A stretch of 64,000 bases of DNA from an uncultured Erythrobacter sp. (GCA_947501215.1 CANMUS010000001.1:558001-622000), one strand, 5' to 3'. Positions 46,981 to 56,193 are shown, numbered from the stretch's first letter. The notes: generated by a model not told the origin, from the sequence alone. Made by a program: numbers and translations.

Positions 46981-47059
46981 CGTCATCCCAGCGAACGCTG
47001 GGATCGGTCTGCGGCGGAGCGCAATCTCGATAGCGATCCCAGCGTCCGCTGGGATGACG
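46981..47059. repeat. 79-bp element with CGTCATCCC ends (paired palindromes)
   Basis: It begins CGTCATCCCAGCGAACGCTG and ends with its near-reverse complement (CAGCGTCCGCTGGGATGACG). It abuts dprA, 3 bases before the preferred start codon, and ends 15 bases before the plsY stop. It is the same family as 9109-9189 and 62474-62555. Confidence 0.88.
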
Positions 47060-47074
47060 ACCTAGGCCAGATTG

Positions 47075-47671
47075 TCACTTCTGCCCCACCTTCGGCTCGG
47101 TCCCGGCCATCAGCCGCTTGATGTTCTCGCGGTGGAGCCAGAGCACCAGCACGGCGATCAGCGTCATCACGATGGCGAATGTGCGCACGTCCATGAACCA
47201 CGCCGCAATCGCAGTCGCCACTACGGCGGCCATCCCGGCGAGCGAGCTAATCCGCGTGATGGCTAGCAGGCCGAGCCAGGTCGCTGCGTAGATCGCGCCC
47301 AGCGGCCAGAGCATGCCGAAAGCGACGCCCGCATTGGTCGCCACGCCCTTCCCGCCCTTGAAGGCCAGCCAGACGGGAAAGCAATGTCCGAGCACGGCGA
47401 ACAGTGCAGTCCAGCCCATGTCTTCGGGAAACCAGAGTTTGGCGAGAAATACGGGCACGAAGCCCTTCAACAGATCGAGCAGCAGGGTCGCCGCCGCCAG
47501 CTCCTTGCTGCCGGTGCGCAACACATTGGTTGCGCCGATATTGCCGCTGCCCTGCTGACGGATATCGCCCTTGCCCGCCAGTTTTGCGAGGATCAGGCCG
47601 AAGGGGATCGAGCCAAAGCCGTAGCCGAGCAGCGCCGCATAGAGCGTCGTGATGGTGATTTCAGTGGGCAC
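47075..47671 (-). CDS. plsY: Glycerol-3-phosphate acyltransferase PlsY
   Basis: PlsY (198 aa) is the inner-membrane enzyme that acylates glycerol 3-phosphate from acyl-phosphate, the first phospholipid step. The three active-site loops are visible: GSIPFGLILAKLAGKGDIRQ, GSGNIGATNVLRTG, and GHCFPVWLAFKGGKGVATN. GTG at 47671 has GGGAG 7 bases upstream; a TTG 15 bases further is less likely. The start faces murI across a palindromic repeat pair. Confidence 0.95.
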   Translation of the reverse strand: MPTEITITTLYAALLGYGFGSIPFGLILAKLAGKGDIRQQGSGNIGATNVLRTGSKELAAATLLLDLLKGFVPVFLAKLWFPEDMGWTALFAVLGHCFPVWLAFKGGKGVATNAGVAFGMLWPLGAIYAATWLGLLAITRISSLAGMAAVVATAIAAWFMDVRTFAIVMTLIAVLVLWLHRENIKRLMAGTEPKVGQK

Positions 47672-47694
47672 GAAATGCTCCCGCAATATAGTTC

Positions 47695-47785
47695 CGTTCG
47701 GGCTGAGCTTGTCGAAGCCCCGCTCTTTCTTCTAGCAGTGCACTTAGAGAGAAGTACGGCCCTTCGACAAGCTCAGGGCGAACGG
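47695..47785. repeat. Inverted pair of TTCGACAAGCTCAGG elements
   Basis: CCGTTCGGGCTGAGCTTGTC with GAAGCCC on the left and CCCTTCGACAAGCTCAGG with GCGAACGG on the right form ~26-bp inverted arms with a ~40-base spacer. It lies between the divergent plsY and murI genes and so occupies their promoter region. The core is shared with 7869-7920. Confidence 0.82.
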
Positions 47786-47797
47786 GAAAACGCGAAA

Positions 47798-48592
47798 GTG
47801 GACGCAAAATCACCCATCCTGCTGTTCGATTCCGGTGTCGGCGGGCTGACCGTGCTGGCCGAGCTGCGCGAACTGCTGCCCGATGCTCCGGTTATCTACG
47901 CCGCCGACATGGCAGGCTTGCCCTACGGCACCAAGACCGAGGCGGAGGTCGCCGCTCGCGTCGCCGGCCTGCTCGGCCGGATGGCGGAGCGCTGGCATCC
48001 CCGGCTAATCTGCATCGCCTGCAACACCGCCAGCACGATTGCGCTGGGCATGGTGCGAGAGGTGCTGGAAACGCCGATCGTCGGCACGGTCCCCGCGATC
48101 AAGCCCGCTGCTAAGATCACCAAGACCGGAACCATCGGTTTGCTCGGCACCGATTCGACCGTCCGCCAAGGCTATGTCGACGACCTCGAACGCGAATTCG
48201 CGCAGGGCAAGACGCTGCTGCGCTACGGCGCGAGCGGGCTGGTTGCGCTGGGCGAGGCCAAGCTGCGCGGCGAGGAGATTTGCGTCGACGAGGTGACCAA
48301 GGCCGCATCGGGCCTCGTCCTCCAGCCGGGAGGCGAGGACCTCGATACCGTGGTCCTCGCCTGCACCCACTTCCCCCTGCTGGAGCCTGAATTGCGCGAG
48401 GCCTTCGGCAAGGATGTGACCTTCATCGACGGCGCAAAGGGCATCGCGCGGCAGATCGCACGCCTCGTCCAGGGGCAGGAGATGGAACGCGAGGTGCCCG
48501 ATTTCGCGGTCACCACCGGCCCGATGGACGATTTCGAGGAGCTGACCGAAGCCTTTGCCGCGCACGGCCTGAAGGGTCTCGTCCACCTCTGA
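47798..48592 (+). CDS. murI: Glutamate racemase
   Basis: MurI (264 aa) makes D-glutamate for peptidoglycan. GTG at 47798 gives [20 protein letters not shown]. The two catalytic cysteines are in [13 protein letters not shown] (Cys75) and [13 protein letters not shown], with the [11 protein letters not shown] segment between them. Length is normal. The gene starts directly after the right arm of the palindromic repeat pair, so its promoter must lie in or before that repeat. Confidence 0.94.
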   Translation: MDAKSPILLFDSGVGGLTVLAELRELLPDAPVIYAADMAGLPYGTKTEAEVAARVAGLLGRMAERWHPRLICIACNTASTIALGMVREVLETPIVGTVPAIKPAAKITKTGTIGLLGTDSTVRQGYVDDLEREFAQGKTLLRYGASGLVALGEAKLRGEEICVDEVTKAASGLVLQPGGEDLDTVVLACTHFPLLEPELREAFGKDVTFIDGAKGIARQIARLVQGQEMEREVPDFAVTTGPMDDFEELTEAFAAHGLKGLVHL

Positions 48593-48595
48593 ATC

Positions 48596-48612
48596 TTGCG
48601 AACGATTCGCAA
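48596..48612. promoter_or_regulatory. Fur/Irr-box-like palindrome before hemA
   Basis: TTGCGAA-CGA-TTCGCAA is a perfect 7-bp-arm palindrome, 17 bases long. It starts 4 bases after the murI stop and ends 90 bases before the hemA start. It differs by two bases from the promoter-overlapping palindrome at 21245. Heme synthesis genes are iron-regulated in alphaproteobacteria, which supports the reading. Confidence 0.55.
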
Positions 48613-48701
48613 AGATCGCGGTGGAATTGCGTCGCCATTCGCCCTATGTCGCGCCCGAACTTGGCCGCGACCGCGCGGCGCCGATACGGGACGGTTCCCG
48701 C

Positions 48702-49922
48702 GTGAACTACGACCAGATTTTCGACGAAGCCATCGACCGCCTCCACGCGGAGGGTCGCTATCGCGTGTTCATCGACATCCTGCGCAACAAGGGCGCCTTC
48801 CCTAATGCGCGCTGTTTTGCCGGCCACAACGGACCGAAGCCGGTCACAGTGTGGTGTTCGAACGATTATCTCGCCATGGGCCAGCACCCCAAGGTGATCG
48901 AGGCGATGGAAGAGGCGCTGCACGACGTCGGCGCAGGGTCGGGCGGCACCCGCAACATCGGCGGCAACACGCACTACCACATCCAGCTGGAGCACGAGCT
49001 GGCCGACCTTCACGGCAAGGATGGGGCGCTGCTGTTCACCAGCGGCTATGTCTCGAATGATGCCACGCTCTCAACGCTCGCCAAATTGTTGCCGGGCTGC
49101 GTAATCTTTTCCGACGAGCTCAACCACGCCAGCATGATCGCCGGCATCCGCAATTCGGGCTGCGAGAAGCGCGTCTTCCGTCACAACGATCTCGAGCATC
49201 TGGAAGAACTGCTCGCCGCCGAGGACGAGGCGACTCCCAAACTGATCGCGTTCGAGAGCGTCTATTCGATGGATGGCGACGTCGCCCCGATCCACGCGAT
49301 CTGCGACCTGGCCGAGAAATACAACGCGCTGACCTATGTGGACGAGGTCCACGCCGTCGGCATGTACGGCAAGCGCGGCGGCGGCATCACCGAGCGCGAC
49401 GAGGCGGCCCACCGCATCGACATCATCGAAGGCACGCTGGGCAAGGCGTTCGGCGTGATGGGCGGCTACATCGCAGCCGACACGCGCATCATCGATTGCA
49501 TTCGCTCTTACGCGCCCGGCTTCATCTTCACGACCTCGCTCAGTCCCGTGCTGGTCGCGGGCGTGCTCGCGGCTGTCCGCCATCTCAAGGCAAGCAGCGA
49601 AGAACGTGACGGCCAGCACGCCGCTGCGGCCACACTCAAGCAAAAGATGCGCGATGCGGGCCTGCCGGTGATGGACAGCGTTACCCACATCGTCCCGCTG
49701 ATGGTCGGCGACCCGGTGCGCGCGAAGAAGATCAGCGATATCCTGCTCGCCGAATACGGCGTCTATGTGCAGCCGATCAATTTCCCGACCGTGCCGCGCG
49801 GGACCGAGCGCCTGCGCTTTACCCCCGGCCCCGCCCACACGCCCGCGATGATGGACAAGCTGGTCGAGGCGCTGGTCGAGATCTGGGGCCGCTTGGAGCT
49901 CGAGCTCAAGCAGGCGGCCTGA
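48702..49922 (+). CDS. hemA: 5-aminolevulinate synthase
   Basis: ALAS (406 aa) condenses glycine and succinyl-CoA, the C4 route of tetrapyrrole synthesis typical of alphaproteobacteria. The start GTG 48702 gives [20 protein letters not shown] and puts the PLP lysine of [14 protein letters not shown] at 248, the same number as in Rhodobacter. Other landmarks are [25 protein letters not shown] and [12 protein letters not shown]. An iron-box-like palindrome lies upstream, consistent with heme/iron control. Confidence 0.97.
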   Translation: MNYDQIFDEAIDRLHAEGRYRVFIDILRNKGAFPNARCFAGHNGPKPVTVWCSNDYLAMGQHPKVIEAMEEALHDVGAGSGGTRNIGGNTHYHIQLEHELADLHGKDGALLFTSGYVSNDATLSTLAKLLPGCVIFSDELNHASMIAGIRNSGCEKRVFRHNDLEHLEELLAAEDEATPKLIAFESVYSMDGDVAPIHAICDLAEKYNALTYVDEVHAVGMYGKRGGGITERDEAAHRIDIIEGTLGKAFGVMGGYIAADTRIIDCIRSYAPGFIFTTSLSPVLVAGVLAAVRHLKASSEERDGQHAAAATLKQKMRDAGLPVMDSVTHIVPLMVGDPVRAKKISDILLAEYGVYVQPINFPTVPRGTERLRFTPGPAHTPAMMDKLVEALVEIWGRLELELKQAA

Positions 49923-49968
49923 CGCCCGCGCCTGTTCTGCGCCCGCGCGCATACCTACATTGCCGGTG

Positions 49969-51162
49969 ATGGACGCAGAGCAATCCGAAAAGACCGATGG
50001 TTTCGGGCCGTTCGCTGCGCTGGCGGCGCTCGTGCTGCTGCCGCTGCTCTTGCTCGCGATCTTTAAGCCTCATCCCGCGCCCGAGCAGAGGCAGGTGGAA
50101 GCAGCAGAGCAGCCGCTCGAGATGCCCGACCTGCCGGCCTCCGCCGAAGACACGGTGCTGACGTCCGAACTCGCCGCAGACGATGCGCAGGCCCGCAACG
50201 CCGCCGTGCCGGTCGATCCTGCGGCACTCTCGCCCATCTCTCCGTTCGCCTTTCGCGGCGATAGTGCCGACCGCACGCGCGCCCGCGATTGCCTGGCGCT
50301 GGCAGCGATGGCGGAAGCGGGCGGCGGCGATGCGGACCAGCGCGCGGTGATGCAGGTCGTGCTCAACCGGACGCGCCACCCTGCGTTTGCGAACACAGTG
50401 TGCGGCGTGGTATTCGAAGGATCGCAGCGCCCCACCGGTTGCCAGTTCACCTTCACCTGTGACGGCTCGCTCGCGCGGCGATATTCGGACGCGGCATGGC
50501 GCAATGCTCGCGCCCGGGCCGAGGAAGCGCTCGACGGCTATGTGCACCAGGCAGTCGGCACGGCCACGCATTACCACGCCGATTATGTCTACCCCTACTG
50601 GTCGCCCTCGCTCGACAAGGTCGCGGTGGTTGGGCCGCACATTTTCCTGCGCTGGAAGGGTACTTGGGGGACGCAGCGCGGCTTCTCCGCCCGCTATGAC
50701 GGGGGCGAGCCCGATCCGCTGGCGCTGCGGAGCCGGGCGCAGGCTGTCGAGCGGCCTGCCGACCTGCTCCCACAACTGGTGGACGAGGGTGTCGCTATCC
50801 GCACCATTACCGCCGACGGCGCGAGTGACAGGAGTAGTGCGGCTCCCTCCCCGTCGATGACTGCCAGTGCCGGGTCGCCCGATCCCGGCGTCCACTTCGT
50901 TCTCGTCTCCGGCGGTGATTCGCCGCAGGCGCTCGTCGATAGGGCGCGCGCGTTGTGCCCCGGCAATCGATACTGCCAGGTCTATGGTTGGAGCAGCGCT
51001 TCGGACATGCCCGGCGAACTCCCCCTCCCATTCGCCGCGCGCAGCACCCTGCGCTTCAGCTACCTGCCCGCCCGGCAGGGCCGCGACCCGATCGTCTATT
51101 TCGATTGCCGCCTCTTCCCCGATCCGGCGATCGGCACCTGCCTGCCGCAGGCGCGGCCGTAA
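49969..51162 (+). CDS. Cell wall hydrolase, SleB-like, with N-terminal anchor
   Basis: The 397-aa protein has one hydrophobic segment (FAALAALVLLPLLLLAIF, residues 14-31). The SleB/hydrolase-2 domain lies at about 105-240: DCLALAAMAEAGGGDADQRA, VVLNRTRHPAF, GCQFTFTCDG and GTATHYHADYVYPYW. The C-terminal 150 residues hold an extra globular part with four cysteines. It probably cleaves peptidoglycan in the periplasm, anchored to the inner membrane. It is unrelated to sporulation here. Confidence 0.9.
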   Translation: MDAEQSEKTDGFGPFAALAALVLLPLLLLAIFKPHPAPEQRQVEAAEQPLEMPDLPASAEDTVLTSELAADDAQARNAAVPVDPAALSPISPFAFRGDSADRTRARDCLALAAMAEAGGGDADQRAVMQVVLNRTRHPAFANTVCGVVFEGSQRPTGCQFTFTCDGSLARRYSDAAWRNARARAEEALDGYVHQAVGTATHYHADYVYPYWSPSLDKVAVVGPHIFLRWKGTWGTQRGFSARYDGGEPDPLALRSRAQAVERPADLLPQLVDEGVAIRTITADGASDRSSAAPSPSMTASAGSPDPGVHFVLVSGGDSPQALVDRARALCPGNRYCQVYGWSSASDMPGELPLPFAARSTLRFSYLPARQGRDPIVYFDCRLFPDPAIGTCLPQARP

Positions 51163-51225
51163 GGTATTTTGCCCTGCGCGTTTTGCACGCTAAGTCTCCT
51201 TTCGAAACGCATTTGGGAGAGAGTA

Positions 51226-51921
51226 ATGAGCGGCAATCCGGACATGACATTCGACGAGGTGGTCAACGGCCGCCGCTCCATCCGTGGCTATCTGGACAAG
51301 CCGGTGCCGCGCGACCTGATCGAGGAGGTTCTGGCGCTGGCCATGCGCTCGCCCTCCTCGATGAACACGCAGCCCTATAATTTCCACGTCATCACCGGCG
51401 AGCCGCTCGACCGGATCCGCAAGGGCAATACCGAGCGTATCCTCGCCGGCGAGCCGGACAGCCGCGAGTTCCGCCGGGGCGAGCCCTTCGCCGGCGTCCA
51501 CCGCGAGCGGCAGATCGGCTGCGCGGTTCAGCTGTTCGAGGCCATGGGGATCGAGCGCGACGACAAGGACGCGCGGCAGGACTGGGTGCTGCGCGGCTTC
51601 CGCCAGTTCGACGCGCCCGTCTGCGTGATCGTTACCTATGACAAGGAACTCTCCGGCAGCGACGATACGCCGTTCGATTGCGGCGCGGTGACGACCGCAC
51701 TGGTAAATGCAGCATGGTCGCGCGGGCTCGGCTGCGTCATCAATTCGCAAGGCATCATGCAAAGCCCGGTCGTGCGCGAACATGCGAACATCCCGGACGA
51801 TCAGGTCATCATGAAGGCCGTCGCGATGGGCTGGCCGGACGAGGACTTCCCCGCCAACCCGGTCAAGATCACCCGCCGCGAGGTGGACGAAGCCGCGCGC
51901 TTCGTCGGGTTCGACGGCTAA
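51226..51921 (+). CDS. Nitroreductase family protein
   Basis: This FMN-dependent enzyme (231 aa) reduces nitro or quinone groups with NAD(P)H. FMN-binding residues are in NGRRSIRGYLDKPVPRDLIE and RSPSSMNTQPYNFHVITGE; the C-terminal FMN segment is MGWPDEDFPANPVKITRREV. The start ATG 51226 has GGGAGAGAG upstream. The natural substrate is unknown. Its stop overlaps that of the facing isomerase gene. Confidence 0.9.
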   Translation: MSGNPDMTFDEVVNGRRSIRGYLDKPVPRDLIEEVLALAMRSPSSMNTQPYNFHVITGEPLDRIRKGNTERILAGEPDSREFRRGEPFAGVHRERQIGCAVQLFEAMGIERDDKDARQDWVLRGFRQFDAPVCVIVTYDKELSGSDDTPFDCGAVTTALVNAAWSRGLGCVINSQGIMQSPVVREHANIPDDQVIMKAVAMGWPDEDFPANPVKITRREVDEAARFVGFDG

Positions 51922-52532
51922 ACGAGCTCGGCAACTTTCTGCCGCACCAGCGGCAGTTGATCGTTTCCGAAATACATGTGCTCGCCGCCGACGAACAGCG
52001 TGGGCGAACCGAACGCGCCGCGCTCGATCGCTTCTTCGGTATTGGTGCGGAGGCGATCCTTTATCGACTGGCTGGCAGCTTGCTCTCCTACGGCAGATCC
52101 ATCGAAACCGCAGTCGTTCGCCACAGCGACCAGCTCCGCCGAATCGTCTAGATTGCGCCCCTCGGTGAAATAGGCCTCGAAAGCGGCATGGGCGAAGCGC
52201 TCCAGCGCCTCCTGGTCGTCTTCGAGCGCACAGCAGAACCGCATGGCGTGGACCGATTTCAGCGGATGATGCTCGGTCGGAAAGTTCATCCCTACACCGG
52301 CCAGCTGCGCCCATTGCTTCAGCCATTCGAAGCTGCGCGCCAGTTTCGCCGCATTTTCCGGCTTGCGGCTCTCATAGACCGACGGGTTCACCGCATTGAA
52401 GACCCCGCCCACTAGGAAGGGCCGCCAGCGGATAGTATAATCCAGACCGTCCAGCGCCGGGCGGATGTTCGCGAAGGCGAGACGCGTCCACGGGCTCGAC
52501 AGATCGAAGAAGAATTCGACCGGGACGCTCAT
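51918..52532 (-). CDS. 2-hydroxychromene-2-carboxylate isomerase family protein
   Basis: The DsbA-fold protein (204 aa) shows FFFDLSSPWTRLAFANIRPA (active-site Ser in place of the CxxC) and GAFGSPTLFVGGEHMYFGND. It follows the GST gene with a 4-base ATGA overlap, so the two glutathione-linked enzymes are co-translated and may act in one route, perhaps breakdown of an aromatic or a detoxification step. It is a paralog of 19259-19870. Confidence 0.9.
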   Translation of the reverse strand: MSVPVEFFFDLSSPWTRLAFANIRPALDGLDYTIRWRPFLVGGVFNAVNPSVYESRKPENAAKLARSFEWLKQWAQLAGVGMNFPTEHHPLKSVHAMRFCCALEDDQEALERFAHAAFEAYFTEGRNLDDSAELVAVANDCGFDGSAVGEQAASQSIKDRLRTNTEEAIERGAFGSPTLFVGGEHMYFGNDQLPLVRQKVAELV

Positions 52533-53227
52533 TGCACCCTCGCCTTGTCGGTGCCGAACAGGTTCTTGCGCTCTTCCTCGCTCATCTCCCCGCGCCGCGC
52601 CATATCGCTGCCGAGCGCGACGCCGCGCCGCAGCCCCTCGCGCTGCTTGAGCGCATCGTACCAGCGCTTCACATGAGTAAAGTCTTCCAGCGGGATCCCC
52701 TGCGCCTTCCAGGTCCGCACCCACGGGAAGCAGGCCATGTCGGCGATTGTATAGTCCTCGCCCGCGATGTGCTCGTTGTCGGCGAGCTGGCGGTCCATAA
52801 CGCCGTACAAGCGCAGCGCCTCGCGGTGGAACCGCTCGATGGCATAGGACAGCTTCTCTTCGGCGTAGAGGTGGAAGTGACCGTGCTGGCCGAGTGCCGG
52901 CCCCAGGTGCCCCACCTGCCAGAACAGCCATTGCCGCACGCGGGACCGGCCACGCATATCATCGGGCAGGAAGCGGCCCGACTTTTCCGCAAGATAGAGC
53001 AGCACCGCTCCGGATTCGAAGATCGTCACCGGATCGCCGCTGTCCTCCGGCGCGTGGTCGATGATCGCGGGGATCCGACCGTTGGGATTGATCGCGAGAT
53101 AGTCCTCCGTGTGCTGGTCGCCCGCCGTAAGGTTCACCCAGCGCGGCTCATACTCAAGCCCGCATTCTTCGAGCATGATGGCGACCTTCCACCCGTTGGG
53201 CGCTGGCGCGGTGAAGAATTCGATCAT
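52529..53227 (-). CDS. Glutathione S-transferase (YfcG/Ure2-like)
   Basis: The 232-aa GST has an N-terminal thioredoxin fold (MIEFFTAPAPNGWKVAIMLE, PNGRIPAIIDH, ESGAVLLYLAEKSG) with Asn near residue 11 as in Ure2/YfcG-type enzymes. The all-helical C-terminal domain follows (EDYTIADMACFPWVRTW). Family members show disulfide reductase or conjugation activity. Met at 53227 is chosen; the longer reading is not GST-like. It is co-translated with the isomerase. Confidence 0.92.
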   Translation of the reverse strand: MIEFFTAPAPNGWKVAIMLEECGLEYEPRWVNLTAGDQHTEDYLAINPNGRIPAIIDHAPEDSGDPVTIFESGAVLLYLAEKSGRFLPDDMRGRSRVRQWLFWQVGHLGPALGQHGHFHLYAEEKLSYAIERFHREALRLYGVMDRQLADNEHIAGEDYTIADMACFPWVRTWKAQGIPLEDFTHVKRWYDALKQREGLRRGVALGSDMARRGEMSEEERKNLFGTDKARVQ

Positions 53228-53372
53228 CGGCGGCCTCTCCTCTCTCCCCCGCATTGTCGGGAGGGTCGGAAGAGGACGCAAGCGGAATTCCAAATCGTCG
53301 CCCTTGCGTCCCGTTCGGGGATATATCCGGCGCGGGAGGCGTAGGTCACCAAACCCCAGCGAAGGAATTGCA

Positions 53373-54146
53373 ATGCCCGAGACGATGATCCGACTTGCCG
53401 ATGGCTTCTGGCGCATAACGGGCGAAGTGCGGGTAGGCGGCCTGCTCGATATCGGCACGCAGTGTTCGCTGGTGCGGCGGGAAAACGGGCGGTACGTATT
53501 CCTCGACAGCTACACCCTCCCCGCCCCGGTCCGCCAGCAGGTTGATGCGCTGACCGACGAGGGGCGCAAGCTCGATGCGATCATCAACCTGCATCCCTAC
53601 CACACGCTCCATTGCGAGTGGATGCACCGCACCTATCCGGATGCGACGCTTTACGGCACCGCACGCCATCACGAGAAACTGCCCGATCTCCCTTGGCACG
53701 CGACGCGCTGCGAAGAACCGGCGCTAGCCGAGAAGTTGGGCGATACCTTCGCCTTCTCGCAGCCGAAGGGCATGCCGCTGGTATGCGATGACGAGTCAGT
53801 ACATTTCTCGTCCATCCTCGCCCTGCACCGCGCCAGCGGGACGATCCATGTGGACGATACGCTGGTCTATCTCAACAAAGGTTTCCCACTGTCGGCCCTG
53901 CCCATGACCGGGCGATTGAGCTTTCATCCGACGCTGGAGAAGGCACTCAGTCCTAAGGCAGGCGCTGCCGATGAGTTCAGGGACTGGGCGATCGAATTGG
54001 GAATCGACTGGGCCGATGCGCGCCGCGTGGCCGCCGCGCACAATGCCGTGCGCGAGCTAGGCGAGGAAGAATTTTCCACGCTGATCGGCGAAGCGCTCGG
54101 CCGCGTGAAGCCCGTGCTCGACCGCCACCGGGCCGAACACGGCTGA
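53373..54146 (+). CDS. DUF4336 / metallo-beta-lactamase-like protein
   Basis: The 257-aa protein resembles the MBL fold in order: WRITGEVRVGGLLDIGTQCS with a strand pair, then NLHPYHTLHCEW, where the usual HxHxDH metal motif appears in altered form. Later comes SGTIHVDDTLVYLN. Metal binding is plausible, but the acid of the motif is missing, so activity is uncertain. GAAGGA precedes the ATG. It converges on the decarboxylase gene with a 4-base gap. Confidence 0.7.
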   Translation: MPETMIRLADGFWRITGEVRVGGLLDIGTQCSLVRRENGRYVFLDSYTLPAPVRQQVDALTDEGRKLDAIINLHPYHTLHCEWMHRTYPDATLYGTARHHEKLPDLPWHATRCEEPALAEKLGDTFAFSQPKGMPLVCDDESVHFSSILALHRASGTIHVDDTLVYLNKGFPLSALPMTGRLSFHPTLEKALSPKAGAADEFRDWAIELGIDWADARRVAAAHNAVRELGEEEFSTLIGEALGRVKPVLDRHRAEHG

Positions 54147-54150
54147 TCGC

Positions 54151-55398
54151 TCAGCGCAAGCTCACCACATTGTCCGCTTCAGGCCTTGTGCGGCTGCCGT
54201 CGTAGAGGCTGGCCATGGGCTCGTCCTGCACGATGATGCGCTCTGCCGCGCCGAAGCCGTTGAAGTCGGTTTTCATCGCCGCGCCATAGGCACCGAGCAT
54301 GCCGATCTCGATATAATCGCCTGCCTGGATATCTTCCGGCAGGGCGAACGGGCCGGGCATGTAATCGGCATCGTCGCAGGTCGGGCCGTAGAAGGCGAAG
54401 TCCATCACCGGCTTGATGAGATCGTCCTCCAGCGCGCGGACGGGGAATTTCCAGTCCACATGCGCGGCATCGAACAACGCGCCGTACGCACCGTCGTTGA
54501 TGTAGAGTTCCTCGCCGCGGCGCTTCTCGACCTTCACCACCAGTGACGAATATTCCGCGCATAGCGCGCGGCCGGGCTCGCACCACAGCTCGGCGTTATA
54601 AGCGATCGGCAGCGCGTAGAAGTGCTGGTGGATGATCTTGAAGTAGTCCTCCAGCGGCGGCGGCTCCATGCCGGGATAGACGCTGGGAAAGCCGCCGCCG
54701 ACATCGATCATGTCGATCACGACCGAGGCTTCGGCGATGGCCGCGCGCACCCGGTCGATCGCCTGGACATAGGCGAAGGGGCTCATCGCCTGGCTGCCGA
54801 CGTGGAAGCACACGCCCAGCCAGTCGCAATGCTGGCGGGTTTGCTGCAGCAGCGCAGGCGCTTCGGTGAGGTCGCAGCCGAATTTGGCGGCAAGGCTCAG
54901 CGCGGCATGCTCGCTGGAGACGCGCAGGCGGATGCAGAGGCGCAGGTCGGTTGCGGCATTGCCATCTTGGTCGCGGCATGCCTCGACGATCTTCTCCATC
55001 TCCTCGACGCTATCGAGGCTGAAGGTCTTCACGCCATGGCTGTGATAGGCTTCGCGGATCGCGCCGGGCGATTTGACCGGATGCATGAAGCACAGCGTCG
55101 CGCCCGGCAGCGTCGCGCGCACTAGGCGCACCTCGGCAATCGAAGCAACGTCAAAATGCGTCACGCCATTATCCCACAGGATCTGCAGGAGCTCGGGCGA
55201 CGGATTCGCCTTTACCGCGTAGAGCGACTTGCCCGGAAACTTCTCGACGAAGAAACGGGCAGCGCGCGCCGCGGCGTGCGGGCGGTTGAGGATGACCGGC
55301 TCTTCGGGGCGAAGAGCGCGGACTACAGCCTGGGCGTCGGGAAAATGCTGCAACTCAAGGGACCCCCTAAACGGTCCTCGCGGACCATGAAACGACAA
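54151..55398 (-). CDS. Type III PLP-dependent ornithine/lysine decarboxylase
   Basis: This enzyme of the alanine-racemase-fold decarboxylase group (415 aa) makes putrescine and/or cadaverine. The PLP lysine is in SLYAVKANPSPELLQ (about residue 63). HVGSQAMSPFAYVQAI, WCEPGRALCAEYSSLVV and the active-site GPTCDDADY (Cys, Asp) follow. The start is uncertain: a TTG at 55353 (LQHFPDAQAVVRAL) with AGGGGG upstream is a good alternative. Putrescine would feed the carboxynorspermidine pathway encoded at 57-60 kb. Confidence 0.9.
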   Translation of the reverse strand: MSFHGPRGPFRGSLELQHFPDAQAVVRALRPEEPVILNRPHAAARAARFFVEKFPGKSLYAVKANPSPELLQILWDNGVTHFDVASIAEVRLVRATLPGATLCFMHPVKSPGAIREAYHSHGVKTFSLDSVEEMEKIVEACRDQDGNAATDLRLCIRLRVSSEHAALSLAAKFGCDLTEAPALLQQTRQHCDWLGVCFHVGSQAMSPFAYVQAIDRVRAAIAEASVVIDMIDVGGGFPSVYPGMEPPPLEDYFKIIHQHFYALPIAYNAELWCEPGRALCAEYSSLVVKVEKRRGEELYINDGAYGALFDAAHVDWKFPVRALEDDLIKPVMDFAFYGPTCDDADYMPGPFALPEDIQAGDYIEIGMLGAYGAAMKTDFNGFGAAERIIVQDEPMASLYDGSRTRPEADNVVSLR

Positions 55399-55496
55399 GC
55401 TGCCTTGCGGTTAGGAAGTCCCCTTGGGGCAGCGGGAGCGGCGCGTATAAAAGCTGCATCATGAAACGCAAGTGAATATGCGGCGAAAATGCGCAA

Positions 55497-55519
55497 GCCC
55501 GCCGCGGGGTGCGGCGGGC
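55497..55519 (-). terminator. Intrinsic terminator after lemA
   Basis: GCCCGCCGC and GCGGCGGGC form a perfect 9-bp stem around GGGGT. On the minus strand it is followed by TTGCGCATTTT. It lies 32 bases beyond the lemA stop. Confidence 0.65.
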
Positions 55520-55551
55520 CTGTGTTGCGACGGGTCGTTCCCGTAAACGCG

Positions 55552-56127
55552 CTATTGAAAGCTGATCGACGGCACCTGGTCGACCGTGCCCTTCTCGCTG
55601 TCGTCGAGGCGGTGGAAATCCGCCTCTTTGAAGCCGAGCAGGCCGGCGAACAGCACCGCCGGAAAGCTCTCGCGCGCGGTGTTGTAGCGTGACACGGCGG
55701 CGTTCAGCGCGCGGCGGGCGGCAGCCAGCTTGTCCTCGACGTGACTAAGCTCGCGCTGCAATTCCTGGAAATTGGCCGATGCCTTGAGGTCGGGGTAGTT
55801 CTCGCTCAACGCCAGCAGGCGGTCGAGCGCGACGCGCAGGCCCTGTTCGTCGCTCGAGGTGATCGGGCCATTGGCGGCCTGGTTGCGCGCGGAAATCACT
55901 GCGTCGAGCGTCTCGCGCTCGTGCCCGGCATAGCCCTTCACCGTTTCGACCAGATTGGGGATCAGATCGTGCCGTTGGCGCAGTTGCGCATCGATATCGG
56001 CGACGCCCTGCTTCACGTTCTGGCGCTGGGCGACCAGCCTGTTGTAGATCACGATCAGCAGGATCACGAGGCCGGCCCCAAGGAACAGGGCGACGGACGT
56101 CCAGAATGCGCTGGCGACTTCGAACAC
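55552..56127 (-). CDS. lemA: LemA family protein
   Basis: LemA (191 aa) is an inner-membrane protein with one N-terminal helix (FLGAGLVILLIVIYNRLVA) and a long helical domain: NVKQGVADIDAQLRQRHDLI, PNLVETVKGYAGHERETLDA and YPDLKASANFQELQRELSHV. It starts at GTG 56127 after GGGGG. Its role is unclear, though LemA is often linked to envelope stress. A DUF3137 gene, a frequent LemA partner, is divergent. Confidence 0.93.
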   Translation of the reverse strand: MFEVASAFWTSVALFLGAGLVILLIVIYNRLVAQRQNVKQGVADIDAQLRQRHDLIPNLVETVKGYAGHERETLDAVISARNQAANGPITSSDEQGLRVALDRLLALSENYPDLKASANFQELQRELSHVEDKLAAARRALNAAVSRYNTARESFPAVLFAGLLGFKEADFHRLDDSEKGTVDQVPSISFQ

Positions 56128-56193
56128 GGTAAAACCCCCTTTTACGTTTCGTTCCCTATGTTAGACCGAAGACGTTAACGGGGGAAGTAGGAC

